From: Spirochaetaceae bacterium
GTDB taxonomy: Bacteria > Myxococcota_A > UBA9160 > UBA4427
Length of the DNA stretch: 64,000 bases
Assembly: GCA_020632655.1 (NCBI GenBank)
Contig: JACKFD010000003.1
Location: 1-64,000 of the forward strand
Direction: 5' to 3'
The notes below the pieces were generated by a model, which was not told the DNA's origin, did not search any database, and saw only the letters and a program-made list of their open reading frames with translations. The translations under genes and the position numbers were made by a program. Positions 47,517 through 56,710 of this stretch are shown in pieces (position 1 is the stretch's first letter; each line of letters begins with the position of its first letter).

Positions 47517-49739
47517 ATGGCGGCACGTCGATCGAGCAAGGGACGAGACGGGGCGCAGCCTCCGGAGCAGGCCTCGCGTGACCGCCACGAGTTCGTGGCC
47601 GAGGCGGAGGAGATCCTCGAACGGATGACGGGCGACCTGTCGCTGCTGGACGAGCAGCGACGGGAGGGCGGCGAGGTCGATCCGGACCTGGTCAATCGGG
47701 TCTTCCGATCGGCTCACTCGCTCAAGGGCCTGGCCGGCATGTTCGGTCTGGATGCGATCAGCCAGCTCGCCCATCACCTCGAAGACATCCTCGACGGGCT
47801 GCGGCTCGGACGGATTCCGCTCGAATCGCCCGCCGTCGATCTGCTCGAGGCGGGCGGGGGGCTGCTCGGCGGGCTCCTCGACCACATCGAGCACGGAAGC
47901 GACACGACCGAGGAGGACGTCCTCTCCGTCCAGGCCTTCATCGAGCGCATCGACGCGGCGATGCGCGCGCCGGCCGAGCCCGCACGCGACGCGCTCGAGG
48001 AGATCGCCCTCGACGCGAGCTTCCTGCGCGCGCTCACGGAGTACGAAGAGCATCGCCTGCGCGAGAATCTCCGGCGCGGCCGCCACCTCGTCCTCGTGCA
48101 TGCGAGCTTCGGCATCGATCATTTCGAGGAAGGCCTCGCCGAGCTGACTTCCGTGCTGCGGGAGTCGGGCGAGGTCGTCTCGACCCTGCCCACGCCGGGC
48201 GCTTCGCCGGAGAGCGAGATCCGCTTCTCGCTCCTCGTCGGGACCGAGGTCGAAGCGGATCGGCTGAGGGGGCAGGTCGAAGGTCACGCGGCGGAGGTCG
48301 AGTGGGTCGGCCGGCGCGGCGAGCCGGTCCCCGATACCGCCCCCGCCGCGGAGACGAGCTCCGACGCCGGGCCGCCGATCGGTGCATCGGCACAGGCGCG
48401 GCCGCTCGAGGACCACACGGCGAGGGAGGCCCCCGCCGCACACACCGACCACACGGCGAGGGAGGCCCCCGCCGCACACACCGACCACACGGCGACGGAG
48501 GTCCCCGCCGCACACGCCGACAGCAGCTCGATCGAGTCCCTGCGCTCGATCAGCGACACCGTGCGCGTCGACATCCGCAAGCTCGACGAGCTGATGAACC
48601 TCGTGGGGGAGCTCGTCATCCAGCGCAACGCCGTGGGCACCCTGGCCAACCGGCTGTCGGCGAACCTCCAGACCGCGCGGGTCGGGGCCGAGCTCGGCAA
48701 GATCCACAAGGCCCTCGACCGCAAGCTCAAGGAGCTCCAGGCCGGCGTGCTCGACGTTCGCATGGTGCCCCTGCGGCAGGTCTTCGAGAAGCTCGCGCGC
48801 GTCGTCCGTCGACTGCGCCGCGATCTCGGCAAGGACGTGGCGCTCGAGTTCTCCGGTGCCGACACCGAGCTCGACAAGCTGATCGTCGAGCAGCTGATCG
48901 ATCCCCTCGTGCACATCGTGCGCAACGCCTTCGACCACGCCATCGAGTCACCCGAGGAGCGCGTCGTCGCCGGGAAGCCTTCCCGGGGCACGCTGCGCAT
49001 CGGCGCGTCCCAGCGCGGGAACCACGTCGTGATCGAGGTGAGCGACGATGGTCGGGGCATGCGTGTCGACGCGATCCGCGCCCGGGCCGTGGCGCGCGGG
49101 CTGGTCGGCGCGGACGAGACCCTGACCCGCAAGGAGGTGATGAACCTCGTCTTCGAGGCGGGGCTCTCGACGGCGGAGAGCGTCTCGGAGACGAGCGGTC
49201 GCGGCGTCGGCATGGACGTCGTTCGCGCGAATCTCGCCGAGCTCGGCGGGATGGTCGATCTCGTCTCCGAGGCGGGGCGTGGCACGACCGTGACGATCAC
49301 CCTGCCGATCACCCTCGCGATCATCCAGGCGCTGATCGTCGGCGTGGGCGACGAACGCTTCGCGCTGCCCTTGAATGCGGTGCTCGAGACCATGCGCGTC
49401 GATCCGGAGCAGATCGGTCGCAGCGAAGGCCGGGAGATCCTCGATCTGCGCGGCGAGCCTCTGGCCCTGCGCCGACTGGGCGAGGAGTTCGAGATTCCCT
49501 GCGCCAGCCGCGGAGAGGCCCAGTTCGTGGTCGTCCTCGGGATGGGTGAGCAGCGCCTCGGCCTGCTCGTCGACCGGCTCGAGGGACAGCAGGACACGGT
49601 GATCAAGCCGATCAAGGGACCCTATCAGCAGCTGCGGGGCATCACGGGCGCGACGGAATACGGCGACCATGGGGCGATCCTCGTCGTCGACGTCTCGGCC
49701 GTGATCGGTGATGCGCTGCGTCGCCGGGAGGCCGCATGA
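47517..49739 (+). CDS. cheA: Chemosensory histidine kinase CheA (cluster 2)
   Basis: 740 residues. HPt (about 22-125) with His67 in RSAHSLKGLAG; a middle domain (about 155-265); Pro/Ala linker with three 12-residue repeats (299-334); dimerisation (340-410); HATPase with VRNAFDHAIE, SDDGRGM, GRGVGMDVVRANL and FEAGLSTAE; C-terminal CheW-like domain (about 585-735, QALIVGVGDERFALPLNAV). The ATG is 6 bp after the cheY stop, so one operon. The stop overlaps cheW. Confidence 0.95.
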   Translation: MAARRSSKGRDGAQPPEQASRDRHEFVAEAEEILERMTGDLSLLDEQRREGGEVDPDLVNRVFRSAHSLKGLAGMFGLDAISQLAHHLEDILDGLRLGRIPLESPAVDLLEAGGGLLGGLLDHIEHGSDTTEEDVLSVQAFIERIDAAMRAPAEPARDALEEIALDASFLRALTEYEEHRLRENLRRGRHLVLVHASFGIDHFEEGLAELTSVLRESGEVVSTLPTPGASPESEIRFSLLVGTEVEADRLRGQVEGHAAEVEWVGRRGEPVPDTAPAAETSSDAGPPIGASAQARPLEDHTAREAPAAHTDHTAREAPAAHTDHTATEVPAAHADSSSIESLRSISDTVRVDIRKLDELMNLVGELVIQRNAVGTLANRLSANLQTARVGAELGKIHKALDRKLKELQAGVLDVRMVPLRQVFEKLARVVRRLRRDLGKDVALEFSGADTELDKLIVEQLIDPLVHIVRNAFDHAIESPEERVVAGKPSRGTLRIGASQRGNHVVIEVSDDGRGMRVDAIRARAVARGLVGADETLTRKEVMNLVFEAGLSTAESVSETSGRGVGMDVVRANLAELGGMVDLVSEAGRGTTVTITLPITLAIIQALIVGVGDERFALPLNAVLETMRVDPEQIGRSEGREILDLRGEPLALRRLGEEFEIPCASRGEAQFVVVLGMGEQRLGLLVDRLEGQQDTVIKPIKGPYQQLRGITGATEYGDHGAILVVDVSAVIGDALRRREAA
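48411..48518 (+). repeat. Three tandem 36-bp repeats in the cheA linker
   Basis: Units 48411-48446, 48447-48482 and 48483-48518 encode DHTAREAPAAHT twice and DHTATEVPAAHA. The first two units are identical at the DNA level, which suggests a recent duplication. It lies in the flexible linker between the middle domain and the dimerisation domain, where length change is tolerated. Confidence 0.92.
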
Positions 49740-50266
49740 GCGGAGCGCATCCCGGGCACGGCGCGCCGGACGTAGGGGGCTGGGCGGGACTCGCGCGCTC
49801 CGCGGCCGCCGCACTCGAGTCACCGGGCGGGGGGATCGAGGAGTGCCTCGTGCGCGAGCTGCTCGTCTTCGGTCTCGACGACAGCACCTACGCCATCCCC
49901 GTCGAACGGGTTCGGGAGATCGTCCGGATGCGGGCGCCGACGCGCGTGCCCCGCGCGCCGGATCGACTCCTGGGCGTGATCGCCCTGCGCGGCGAGGTCG
50001 TCGAGGTGATCGACCTGCGGCGGAGCCTCGGATTCGCGGGGGCGAGCCCGGGCCCGAAGAGCCGGATCATCGTCCTCCACGGCGACGTCGACCGCGTGAC
50101 CGGGTTGCTCGTCGACTCGGTCGAGGCCGTGCTTCGCATCTCCGAAGAGAGCTTCTGGCCCGCCGTATCCGGCGACTCGGGATCCGTCGTCGAGATGTGT
50201 CGCAGCGAAGACCGGTTCGTCTCGGTTCTGGACGTGGACCGTCTGCTCGGGGTCGCGGATGACTGA
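49736..50266 (+). CDS. cheW: CheW-like coupling protein
   Basis: 176 residues, with about 40 residues of low-complexity N-terminus before the CheW fold: ELLVFGLDDSTYAIPVERVR, VPRAPDRLLGVIALRGEVVEV and IDLRRSLGF. ATG overlaps the cheA stop (ATGA). One of two CheW in a row, so coupling could be to two receptor types or with opposite effects. Confidence 0.92.
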   Translation: MSGAHPGHGAPDVGGWAGLARSAAAALESPGGGIEECLVRELLVFGLDDSTYAIPVERVREIVRMRAPTRVPRAPDRLLGVIALRGEVVEVIDLRRSLGFAGASPGPKSRIIVLHGDVDRVTGLLVDSVEAVLRISEESFWPAVSGDSGSVVEMCRSEDRFVSVLDVDRLLGVADD

Positions 50267-50759
50267 AGCGGACGCCAGGCTCTACCCGGAGACGGTCGAC
50301 CTCGCCTGCGTACTCGTGCGCGATCAGACCTACGCGCTCGACGTGACGGCGGTGCGTGAGATCGTGCGCTTCGCCCCGCTCACGCCCCTGCCCGATGCCC
50401 CGGCCCTGATCGAGGGCGTGCTCGACCTGCGCGGCACGGTCCTGCCGGTGGTCGATCTCGCGCGGGTGCTCGCTCGCGGTCGGAGCGACGGCGGGCTCCG
50501 CGCGCGGATCGTCGTCCTCGAAGTGGATCGTCTCGTCCTCGGGCTCTGGGTCGATGCGGCGACGGACGTCTTGAGCGTCGAGCGCGCGGCGCTCGAGCCC
50601 GTGCCGTCGCTGGCGACGGAGACCGGCGGCGGCTGCGTGGGCCACGTCGTTCGACGCCCGAAGCAGCCACCCGTCCTGGTGCTCGATCCCACGGCCCTGG
50701 TCGAGGCCGTTCGGCGATCGGGGAGCCAGCGATCCCCGGCCCCGGAGGTGGCGGCGTGA
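50259..50759 (+). CDS. cheW: Second CheW-like coupling protein
   Basis: 166 residues; CheW fold with DLACVLVRDQTYALDVTAVREI, LIEGVLDLRGTVLPVVDLA and RARIVVLEVDRLVLGLWVD. It diverges clearly from the previous CheW. Overlaps it by 8 bases and overlaps the receptor gene by 4 (GTGA). Confidence 0.9.
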   Translation: MTEADARLYPETVDLACVLVRDQTYALDVTAVREIVRFAPLTPLPDAPALIEGVLDLRGTVLPVVDLARVLARGRSDGGLRARIVVLEVDRLVLGLWVDAATDVLSVERAALEPVPSLATETGGGCVGHVVRRPKQPPVLVLDPTALVEAVRRSGSQRSPAPEVAA

Positions 50760-53338
50760 CCGACACGGACTTCACGACGCGTCATCGTCAGCTGCTGCGG
50801 TCGCTCCGTTCGGCACGACTGGTGGGGCTCGCGCCCGCCCTGATCGTGCTCGTGCTGGAGTTCGCACTCTGGGGACGGATGACCGGCGCCGCCTGGGCCG
50901 TGCTCGTCGTCTCCGTCGTGATGGCGCTCGGCCTCGCGCAGCTGGCCGCTGGTGTCCTGCTCGATCGCGAGCTCAGGCCGCTCGGGTCGGTGCTGCGGCG
51001 GGTCGCTACGGGCGGTGACTCGGAATCCGGCGCGCGGGAGGCCCTGGCGCGGGTCCTCGGGCTGCCCGGACGCGTCCAGCGGGTCGTGTTGCAGACGGCG
51101 CCGATCGCCGTTGTCGTCCCCTTGCTGGTCCTGCACGGCACGGGTGTCGCGGAGGCCGAGTCCGTCGCTCGCTTGCTCGGCATCGCCCTGGTGGCGGGCG
51201 CCGGCGCGATGATCGGGGCGCTCCTCGCCTATCATCGCGTGCGTCGGGGACTCATCGTCCTGACCGAGGTCCTGTCCGCGGGTGGAGGTCATCTCGACGC
51301 CGAGCCCGCCTCCAACCGGCTCGCGCAGCGGATCCGTCTGGAGGTGGTCGCGCCGGCGGTCGTGAGCATGCTGTTCGTCGCGCACGCCGCTCGGGAGGGC
51401 GCGTTCGAGCGGGACGAGGCGCGTGCGATCCGATGGGCGGGGCGTGCGCTGGAATACGTCGCGGCGGAGGATCCGCAGGCGCCGCTCGCGTCTCGCGTGG
51501 CCGCCGGGCTGCCGGATCCGTCGCTCTGGCCGGTGCGGGTCGCCTTCGAGGAGCTGAATGCCGGTCGCGGCTACGTGCGGGCGGAGGACCCGCTCTCGCA
51601 CGATCTGTCGGAGATCTTCGATCGGCGTCTCGCGCGGGCGGAGCGCGAGGGTCGGGCGAGTGTCCGCCTGCCGGGCGAGCTCGTGGCGTTCCGGCGCGTC
51701 GACGACGAGACGGTGCTGATCGCGCGCCTGCCGCATCGAGGTGAGGGCGCGCTTCGCGCGGACGTGCTCCCCGACCCGAGATCGATCGCCGCGATCGTCC
51801 TGCTGATCGGCGGGGTCGTCCTGCTCGGTCGGACCACCTCGCGTGAGATCGGGGACGATCTCGGCTCGGTCCGGCGGACGCTCGAGGAGATCGCAGCCGG
51901 GAACCTGCGGGTCGCTCCGGTGGTCCGCTCGGACGACGAGATCGGAGCGATCTCGGCGGCCCTCGGGAGCCTCGCGGCGGCCGAGAAACAGAGACTGGCG
52001 CGTCTCATGGACTCGCTCGAGGCAGCCAAGCGAAGTCGTGACGAGCTGCAGGCCGTCCTCGCGCGCGCGGCGCAGCTTCAGGCGGATCGACGCCAGCGGA
52101 TGCGGACCGCGAGTGAACGCTTCGCCGCGCTGGCGCCGGAGCTCGACGAGGGGACGCGATCGCTCGCGACGCTGGTCGAAGGCTTCGCGCATTCGTCGGA
52201 CGCGGTCCTCGAGCTGGGTGCCGGCGGGCGCGAGATCGACGAGGCGGCGGCGGTCCTGACGACGCAGGTCGAGGCCGTCTCCGATGCGCTCGAGCAGGCG
52301 GTTCGGGGCGTGGCGCGGGTCGGTGCGACGAGCGAACGCCTCGTCTCGGCGTCCGAGGAGACGTCGTCGAGCATGGAGGAGATGGCGAGCGCGATGCGCG
52401 CGATCGACAGCTCCGCCGAGGCGATGGCGCACCTGTCTCGGGAGGTGATCGAGACGGCCGAGCTCGGCCAGGCGAAGGTCGCCCAGACCATCGCGGGGAC
52501 CGAGGCGATCCGCGTGGCGACCGACGCAGCCGAGCGCGTGATCCGCGGTCTCGGCGCTCGGACCAGCGAGATCGGCGGCATCCTCGACGTGATCGACGAC
52601 GTGGCGGACGAGACCAACCTGCTCGCGCTGAATGCGGCGATCATCGCCGCTCAGGCGGGGGAGCAGGGGCGCGCCTTCTCCGTCGTGGCCGACGAGATCA
52701 AGGAGCTCGCCGATCGGGTGCTCGCCAGTACGAAGGAGATCGGGGGGCTCATCCGGTCAGTGCAGGAGGAGAGCGAGAACGCGATCGGCGCGATCGCTGC
52801 CGGATCGGAGAGCGTGCAGAGCGGCATCGCGCTGTCCGCCGAAGCCGGACGCACGCTCGCCGGCATCACGGAGGCCTCGCGCGAGAGCGGTCTGCGCATC
52901 GACTCGATCGTCAACTCGGTTCGCGAGCAGACGGGCGCGGCCGGTCACGTGGTGGCGCTGATGGAGCGGGTCCGTGAGGCGGCCGAGGAGCTTGCCGCGG
53001 TCGGCGCCCATCACGATCGGGGCAACGAGGGTGTCGTGCGCTCGATGTCGACGATGCGCGAAGCCGCCTTCGAGGTTCGCCGGACGGCGCAGCGGCAGGC
53101 CAACGGGTTCGAACGCATGCGCGAGGAGGTCGAGGGCCTGCGCGTCGTGGTCGAGCGCATCGCGGCGGGCATGCGCGCCCAGGCGGAGCCGCGCGCCGAG
53201 GCGATGCGAGCGCTCGAGCAGGCGCTCGAGGGGGATCGCGCCGCGCGATCCCTGGTGGGTGAGCTCGAGTCGATCGCCACGGTGCTGGGCGCGCACGCGG
53301 TCGGGCTTTCGCACGAGGTGGCGCGCTACCGCGCCTGA
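50756..53338 (+). CDS. Membrane chemoreceptor (multi-helix) of cluster 2
   Basis: 860 residues. The N-terminus has several hydrophobic helices (LVGLAPALIVLVLEFALW, AWAVLVVSVVMALGLAQL, plus segments about 100-120, 137-160 and 341-358), an outer region (about 210-340), a HAMP-like domain (about 360-415), a coiled coil, then the signalling domain with tip DETNLLALNAAIIAAQAG about residue 615 and FSVVADEIKELADRVLAS. The tip differs from the cluster 1 receptors, and there is no W-x-x-F tail. GTG start 50756. Probably inner membrane. Confidence 0.9.
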   Translation: MTDTDFTTRHRQLLRSLRSARLVGLAPALIVLVLEFALWGRMTGAAWAVLVVSVVMALGLAQLAAGVLLDRELRPLGSVLRRVATGGDSESGAREALARVLGLPGRVQRVVLQTAPIAVVVPLLVLHGTGVAEAESVARLLGIALVAGAGAMIGALLAYHRVRRGLIVLTEVLSAGGGHLDAEPASNRLAQRIRLEVVAPAVVSMLFVAHAAREGAFERDEARAIRWAGRALEYVAAEDPQAPLASRVAAGLPDPSLWPVRVAFEELNAGRGYVRAEDPLSHDLSEIFDRRLARAEREGRASVRLPGELVAFRRVDDETVLIARLPHRGEGALRADVLPDPRSIAAIVLLIGGVVLLGRTTSREIGDDLGSVRRTLEEIAAGNLRVAPVVRSDDEIGAISAALGSLAAAEKQRLARLMDSLEAAKRSRDELQAVLARAAQLQADRRQRMRTASERFAALAPELDEGTRSLATLVEGFAHSSDAVLELGAGGREIDEAAAVLTTQVEAVSDALEQAVRGVARVGATSERLVSASEETSSSMEEMASAMRAIDSSAEAMAHLSREVIETAELGQAKVAQTIAGTEAIRVATDAAERVIRGLGARTSEIGGILDVIDDVADETNLLALNAAIIAAQAGEQGRAFSVVADEIKELADRVLASTKEIGGLIRSVQEESENAIGAIAAGSESVQSGIALSAEAGRTLAGITEASRESGLRIDSIVNSVREQTGAAGHVVALMERVREAAEELAAVGAHHDRGNEGVVRSMSTMREAAFEVRRTAQRQANGFERMREEVEGLRVVVERIAAGMRAQAEPRAEAMRALEQALEGDRAARSLVGELESIATVLGAHAVGLSHEVARYRA

Positions 53339-53376
53339 CGAGAGGATCGGACCCGGAGACGGGGAGAGGGAGAACG

Positions 53377-54531
53377 ATGATCGCTGGATGTCCGAAATGC
53401 AGTGCGCGCTACCGCGTCGATGCAGAGAAGATCGGTCCGAACGGGGCGAAGCTGCGCTGCACGAAGTGCTCCGCGGTCTTCCTCGTGCGCGCACCGCGAT
53501 CGACGCCGGCTGTGGAGACGACGCCCGTCGCCGCGGCGTCCCGCTCGACCGACGTTTCGTCGGGGGCCGCCGCGACGAACGCGACCGCCCCGGGTGCAGC
53601 CGCCGTCTCGTCTCCGGCGCAGACGCCCGCCGCAGCCGCGCCGGCCCGACCGTCGCCGCAGACCGTCGACCGGACGCGTCTCGTGCTCGTCGCCGATCCC
53701 GACGAGGCGCGCGGCAAGGCGAGCGCCGAGGCGATTGCGGAATGGGGGCTCCTGCCCCATCTGGTGCTCGACGGTGTCGAGGCGATGCTCGCGATCCAGC
53801 GCATGCTGCCCGCGGCGGTCGTGCTCGACGCCGCACTGCCCAAGATGTTCGGCTTCCAGGTCTGTGAGGTCGTGAAGCGGAACGAGAGCCTGAAGGACAC
53901 GCTCGTCGTGCTGGTCGGCGCGATCCACGATCGCGACCGCTATCGGCGCGATCCCTCGGATCTCTACGGCGCCGACGTGTACATCGAGGAGCCGGATCTG
54001 CCCGACGCCCTGCGGCCGCTGCTCGAGCGTGCCGGGCTGCCGATGGGGGATCCGTCGCCGGTCGGCGCTCGCTCGGGCTCGGTGCCCGTCGGCGAGGACG
54101 CGACTCAGCCCGCTCCGGCAATCCGACCGTCCACGACGGGCGCCACGCCCACGCCGGTCGGTGTCGCGAGCCCGGCCGGCGAGCGGGCGTCGACGCCCCG
54201 TCCTGCCGCGGCCCCGTCGCGCCCCGTCCCGGCTGCGACGCCGCCCGCCGCATCGGCCCCCGCGCCCGTCGCCGAGGACCCCGAACGTGACGAGGAGCGC
54301 GAGCGCGCGCGTCGCCTCGCGCGCATCGCCGTGTCGGAGATGATCCTCTACCAGCCCGACAAGTTCGACGCGGCCAATCGCGCCGGGACCCTCGAGCAGG
54401 TGCTGGATCTCGAGATCCAGGAGGCCCGGGCGCTGATCCGCCAACGCATCAGCGAGGACGTCCGTGCCGAGACGGACTTCGTGATGGACGAGCTCCGCCG
54501 GGTCGCGCGGGACCGGAGAGAGCAGGCATGA
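53377..54531 (+). CDS. Zinc-ribbon (MJ0042-type) plus receiver-domain protein
   Basis: 384 residues. Zinc ribbon 1-38 with Cys5, Cys8, Cys28, Cys31 (CPKC and CTKC); a Pro/Ala linker; a receiver domain (about 100-220) with ADPDE and phosphoacceptor Asp151 (VVLDAALPKM) but Glu-Glu in place of the conserved Lys (YIEEPDLPDAL); a second Pro/Ala linker; and a conserved helical end (RRLARIAVSEMILYQPDKFD). This combination is reported in myxobacterial regulators; its partner is unknown. Lies between receptor and HEAT genes. Confidence 0.8.
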   Translation: MIAGCPKCSARYRVDAEKIGPNGAKLRCTKCSAVFLVRAPRSTPAVETTPVAAASRSTDVSSGAAATNATAPGAAAVSSPAQTPAAAAPARPSPQTVDRTRLVLVADPDEARGKASAEAIAEWGLLPHLVLDGVEAMLAIQRMLPAAVVLDAALPKMFGFQVCEVVKRNESLKDTLVVLVGAIHDRDRYRRDPSDLYGADVYIEEPDLPDALRPLLERAGLPMGDPSPVGARSGSVPVGEDATQPAPAIRPSTTGATPTPVGVASPAGERASTPRPAAAPSRPVPAATPPAASAPAPVAEDPERDEERERARRLARIAVSEMILYQPDKFDAANRAGTLEQVLDLEIQEARALIRQRISEDVRAETDFVMDELRRVARDRREQA

Positions 54532-54603
54532 GCGGTGTGATCCGCCGGGAGCCGGGCGCGCGCGGAGGAGCGGTGTGATCGCGCGAGTCGGGCGAGGGTC
54601 GGG

Positions 54604-56703
54604 GTGAGCCGCGAGGTCGCGCGAGCGGAGCGCGACGCGCTGGTCGAGGATCTGACGAGCTCCGACGAGGAGCTCCGGCACCTCGCCCTGGCGCGGATCG
54701 CGTCCTGGCCGCGTGAGGCGGCCGAGGGCCATTGGCTCTCGGCCCTGGGCGACGAGAGCTGGCGGGTGCGCAAGGCGGCCGCCGAGCAGCTCGGCCTGCG
54801 CGGTGACAGCGAGAGCGTGCGCGAGGGGCTGATCGCAGCGCTTGCGGACGGAGAGAATCCGGGCCGACGCAATGCCGCCTTCGAGGCCCTCGTCGCCTGT
54901 GGGCCGCTCGTCACCTCGCGCCTCGTCGCAGCGCTGGAAGATCCCGACGTCGACGTTCGCAAGCTCGTCGTCGACGTGCTCGCCGGCCTCGGCGACCCCG
55001 CGGCGCGTGTTCCGCTCTGCGACGCGCTGGGGGATGCCGATCCGAACGTGCGTGGCGCGGCCTGCGAGGCCCTCGCCGTATGCGGCGGGGCCGCCGAGGC
55101 CGAGCGGATGCTGGTCGTCGCGCGCGATGACGCAGAAGAGCTGCTCGTTCGGCTCTCGGCCCTGCGCGCCCTGGCGGCGATCGGCTTCCCGGTCGGCGTC
55201 GCCGCGCTCGGCTCGGCGCTCGAGAGCAAGCCGCTTCGCCCCGCGGTGCTCGAGCTGCTGGGGGCGTCGATGGACGATCAGGCCACGCCCGTCCTCCTGA
55301 AGGCGCTCGCGGATCCGAGTCCCTCGGCCCGCGATGCCGCCGCGCGGGGGCTGATGGGCCGGATGGCGCGGGTCGACGGTGGCGCGGCGACGGCGCTCGA
55401 GCGCGAGATCCGATCGGTCTTCCGCTCCGAGGAGACGCTCGTCGAACGGCTCGGCGAGCGGCTCGAGTCGGCCCCCCTCTCGCTGCGCCTCGCTCTGGTT
55501 CCCCTGCTCGGCTTCGCCGACGATCCCCGGGCCGCGCGGCATCTGCTCGCGGTCGGACGCGACGAGGCACTCGCGGAGCTGGCCGAGGCGGCGCTCGTCT
55601 CGCTCGGCGAGGCCGCGGCCGTCGAACTCGAAGCGCGCTGGCCGTCGCTCGGCTTCGACCAGCGTATGCGGGCCTGTGGCGTGCTGGCGCGGATCCGGGG
55701 GCCGCGGGCCGAGCGTCTGCTGGTGGACGCGCTCGCCTCGGAGGACTTTGCGCTCCGCTGTCGAGCGGCGCGTGCGATCGGCGAGGGCGGGTTCGCGGAG
55801 TGCCTGCCCACGCTGGTCGAGCGGCTCGAGCGGGCGGCGCGATGTGACGAGCCCGACGAGCAGGAGGAGGTCGCGGCGATCGTCGACGGCCTGGTCGCGC
55901 TGGCGGGACACGCTGCGACGCGTGCGAGCGGCTTCGAGGTGCGACTCGTCGCCGCGCTCTCGAGTCGACTCGGCGGGGCGCCGCGGTCCGTCCGCTGGGC
56001 GATCGCCCGGGTGCTCGCGCGCGTGGGCTCGGATCGCGACGACGATCTGCTGGGGCTGCTGCTCAAGGACGAGGCCGAGGAGGTTCGCCGTGCGGCGGTC
56101 GATGCGTTGGGACGATTGTCCTTCGATCGCGCGCGGGATGCGTTGCGGCTCGCGCTGGTCGACGAGTCGGTCCGGGTGCGCATCGGCGCGGCGGAGCTGC
56201 TCGGCGCCTCCGGCCGGCGCGAAGCCCGCGAGCCGCTCGTCGGTCTCGTCGACGACGGCGACCCGCGCGTCGCGGCCGCGGCGATCCGGGCCCTGGCCCG
56301 TACCTTGCGGGACGGCGTCGTCGATCTGTCGGCCCTCGAGGCCGTGCTTAAGCGTGTCCTCGACGGGGATGCGCTCCCGGCGCTGGCGGCGGCGGAGCTG
56401 CTCGCGGCCGTGGGCGGACCGCGAGCCGCGCGGTGGGCGGGTCGGTTGCTCGACCGCGACGAGCCCCAGGTGCTCCGCGTCGCGGTCGGCTGCATCGGCT
56501 GCCATGGAGACGACGACGACGTACGTCGACTCCATGCGTTGATCGTCCACCCGGACTGGGCCGTGCGTGAAGCGGTCGTCCAGGCCTTCGTCGCACGGGA
56601 CGACCCCGCCGCCCTCCCGGTCCTTCGACGCCAGCTCGAGTGCGAGAGCGACGCCTTCGTTCGCGAGTCGATCCGATCTGCGATCACACGGTTCGAAGGG
56701 TAG
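54604..56703 (+). CDS. HEAT-repeat protein of cluster 2
   Basis: 699 residues of continuous HEAT/PBS-lyase-type helical repeats, at least twelve, e.g. LGDESWRVRKAAAEQLGLRG, LEDPDVDVRKLVVDVLAGLG, DPSPSARDAAARGLMGRMAR, VDESVRVRIGAAELLGASG. No catalytic domain. Such proteins act as scaffolds; HEAT-repeat proteins have been described in one Myxococcus chemosensory system. Start GTG 54604 after a 72-bp gap; cheR starts 7 bp after its stop, so likely co-transcribed. Confidence 0.88.
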   Translation: MSREVARAERDALVEDLTSSDEELRHLALARIASWPREAAEGHWLSALGDESWRVRKAAAEQLGLRGDSESVREGLIAALADGENPGRRNAAFEALVACGPLVTSRLVAALEDPDVDVRKLVVDVLAGLGDPAARVPLCDALGDADPNVRGAACEALAVCGGAAEAERMLVVARDDAEELLVRLSALRALAAIGFPVGVAALGSALESKPLRPAVLELLGASMDDQATPVLLKALADPSPSARDAAARGLMGRMARVDGGAATALEREIRSVFRSEETLVERLGERLESAPLSLRLALVPLLGFADDPRAARHLLAVGRDEALAELAEAALVSLGEAAAVELEARWPSLGFDQRMRACGVLARIRGPRAERLLVDALASEDFALRCRAARAIGEGGFAECLPTLVERLERAARCDEPDEQEEVAAIVDGLVALAGHAATRASGFEVRLVAALSSRLGGAPRSVRWAIARVLARVGSDRDDDLLGLLLKDEAEEVRRAAVDALGRLSFDRARDALRLALVDESVRVRIGAAELLGASGRREAREPLVGLVDDGDPRVAAAAIRALARTLRDGVVDLSALEAVLKRVLDGDALPALAAAELLAAVGGPRAARWAGRLLDRDEPQVLRVAVGCIGCHGDDDDVRRLHALIVHPDWAVREAVVQAFVARDDPAALPVLRRQLECESDAFVRESIRSAITRFEG

Positions 56704-56710
56704 GGCGCGC

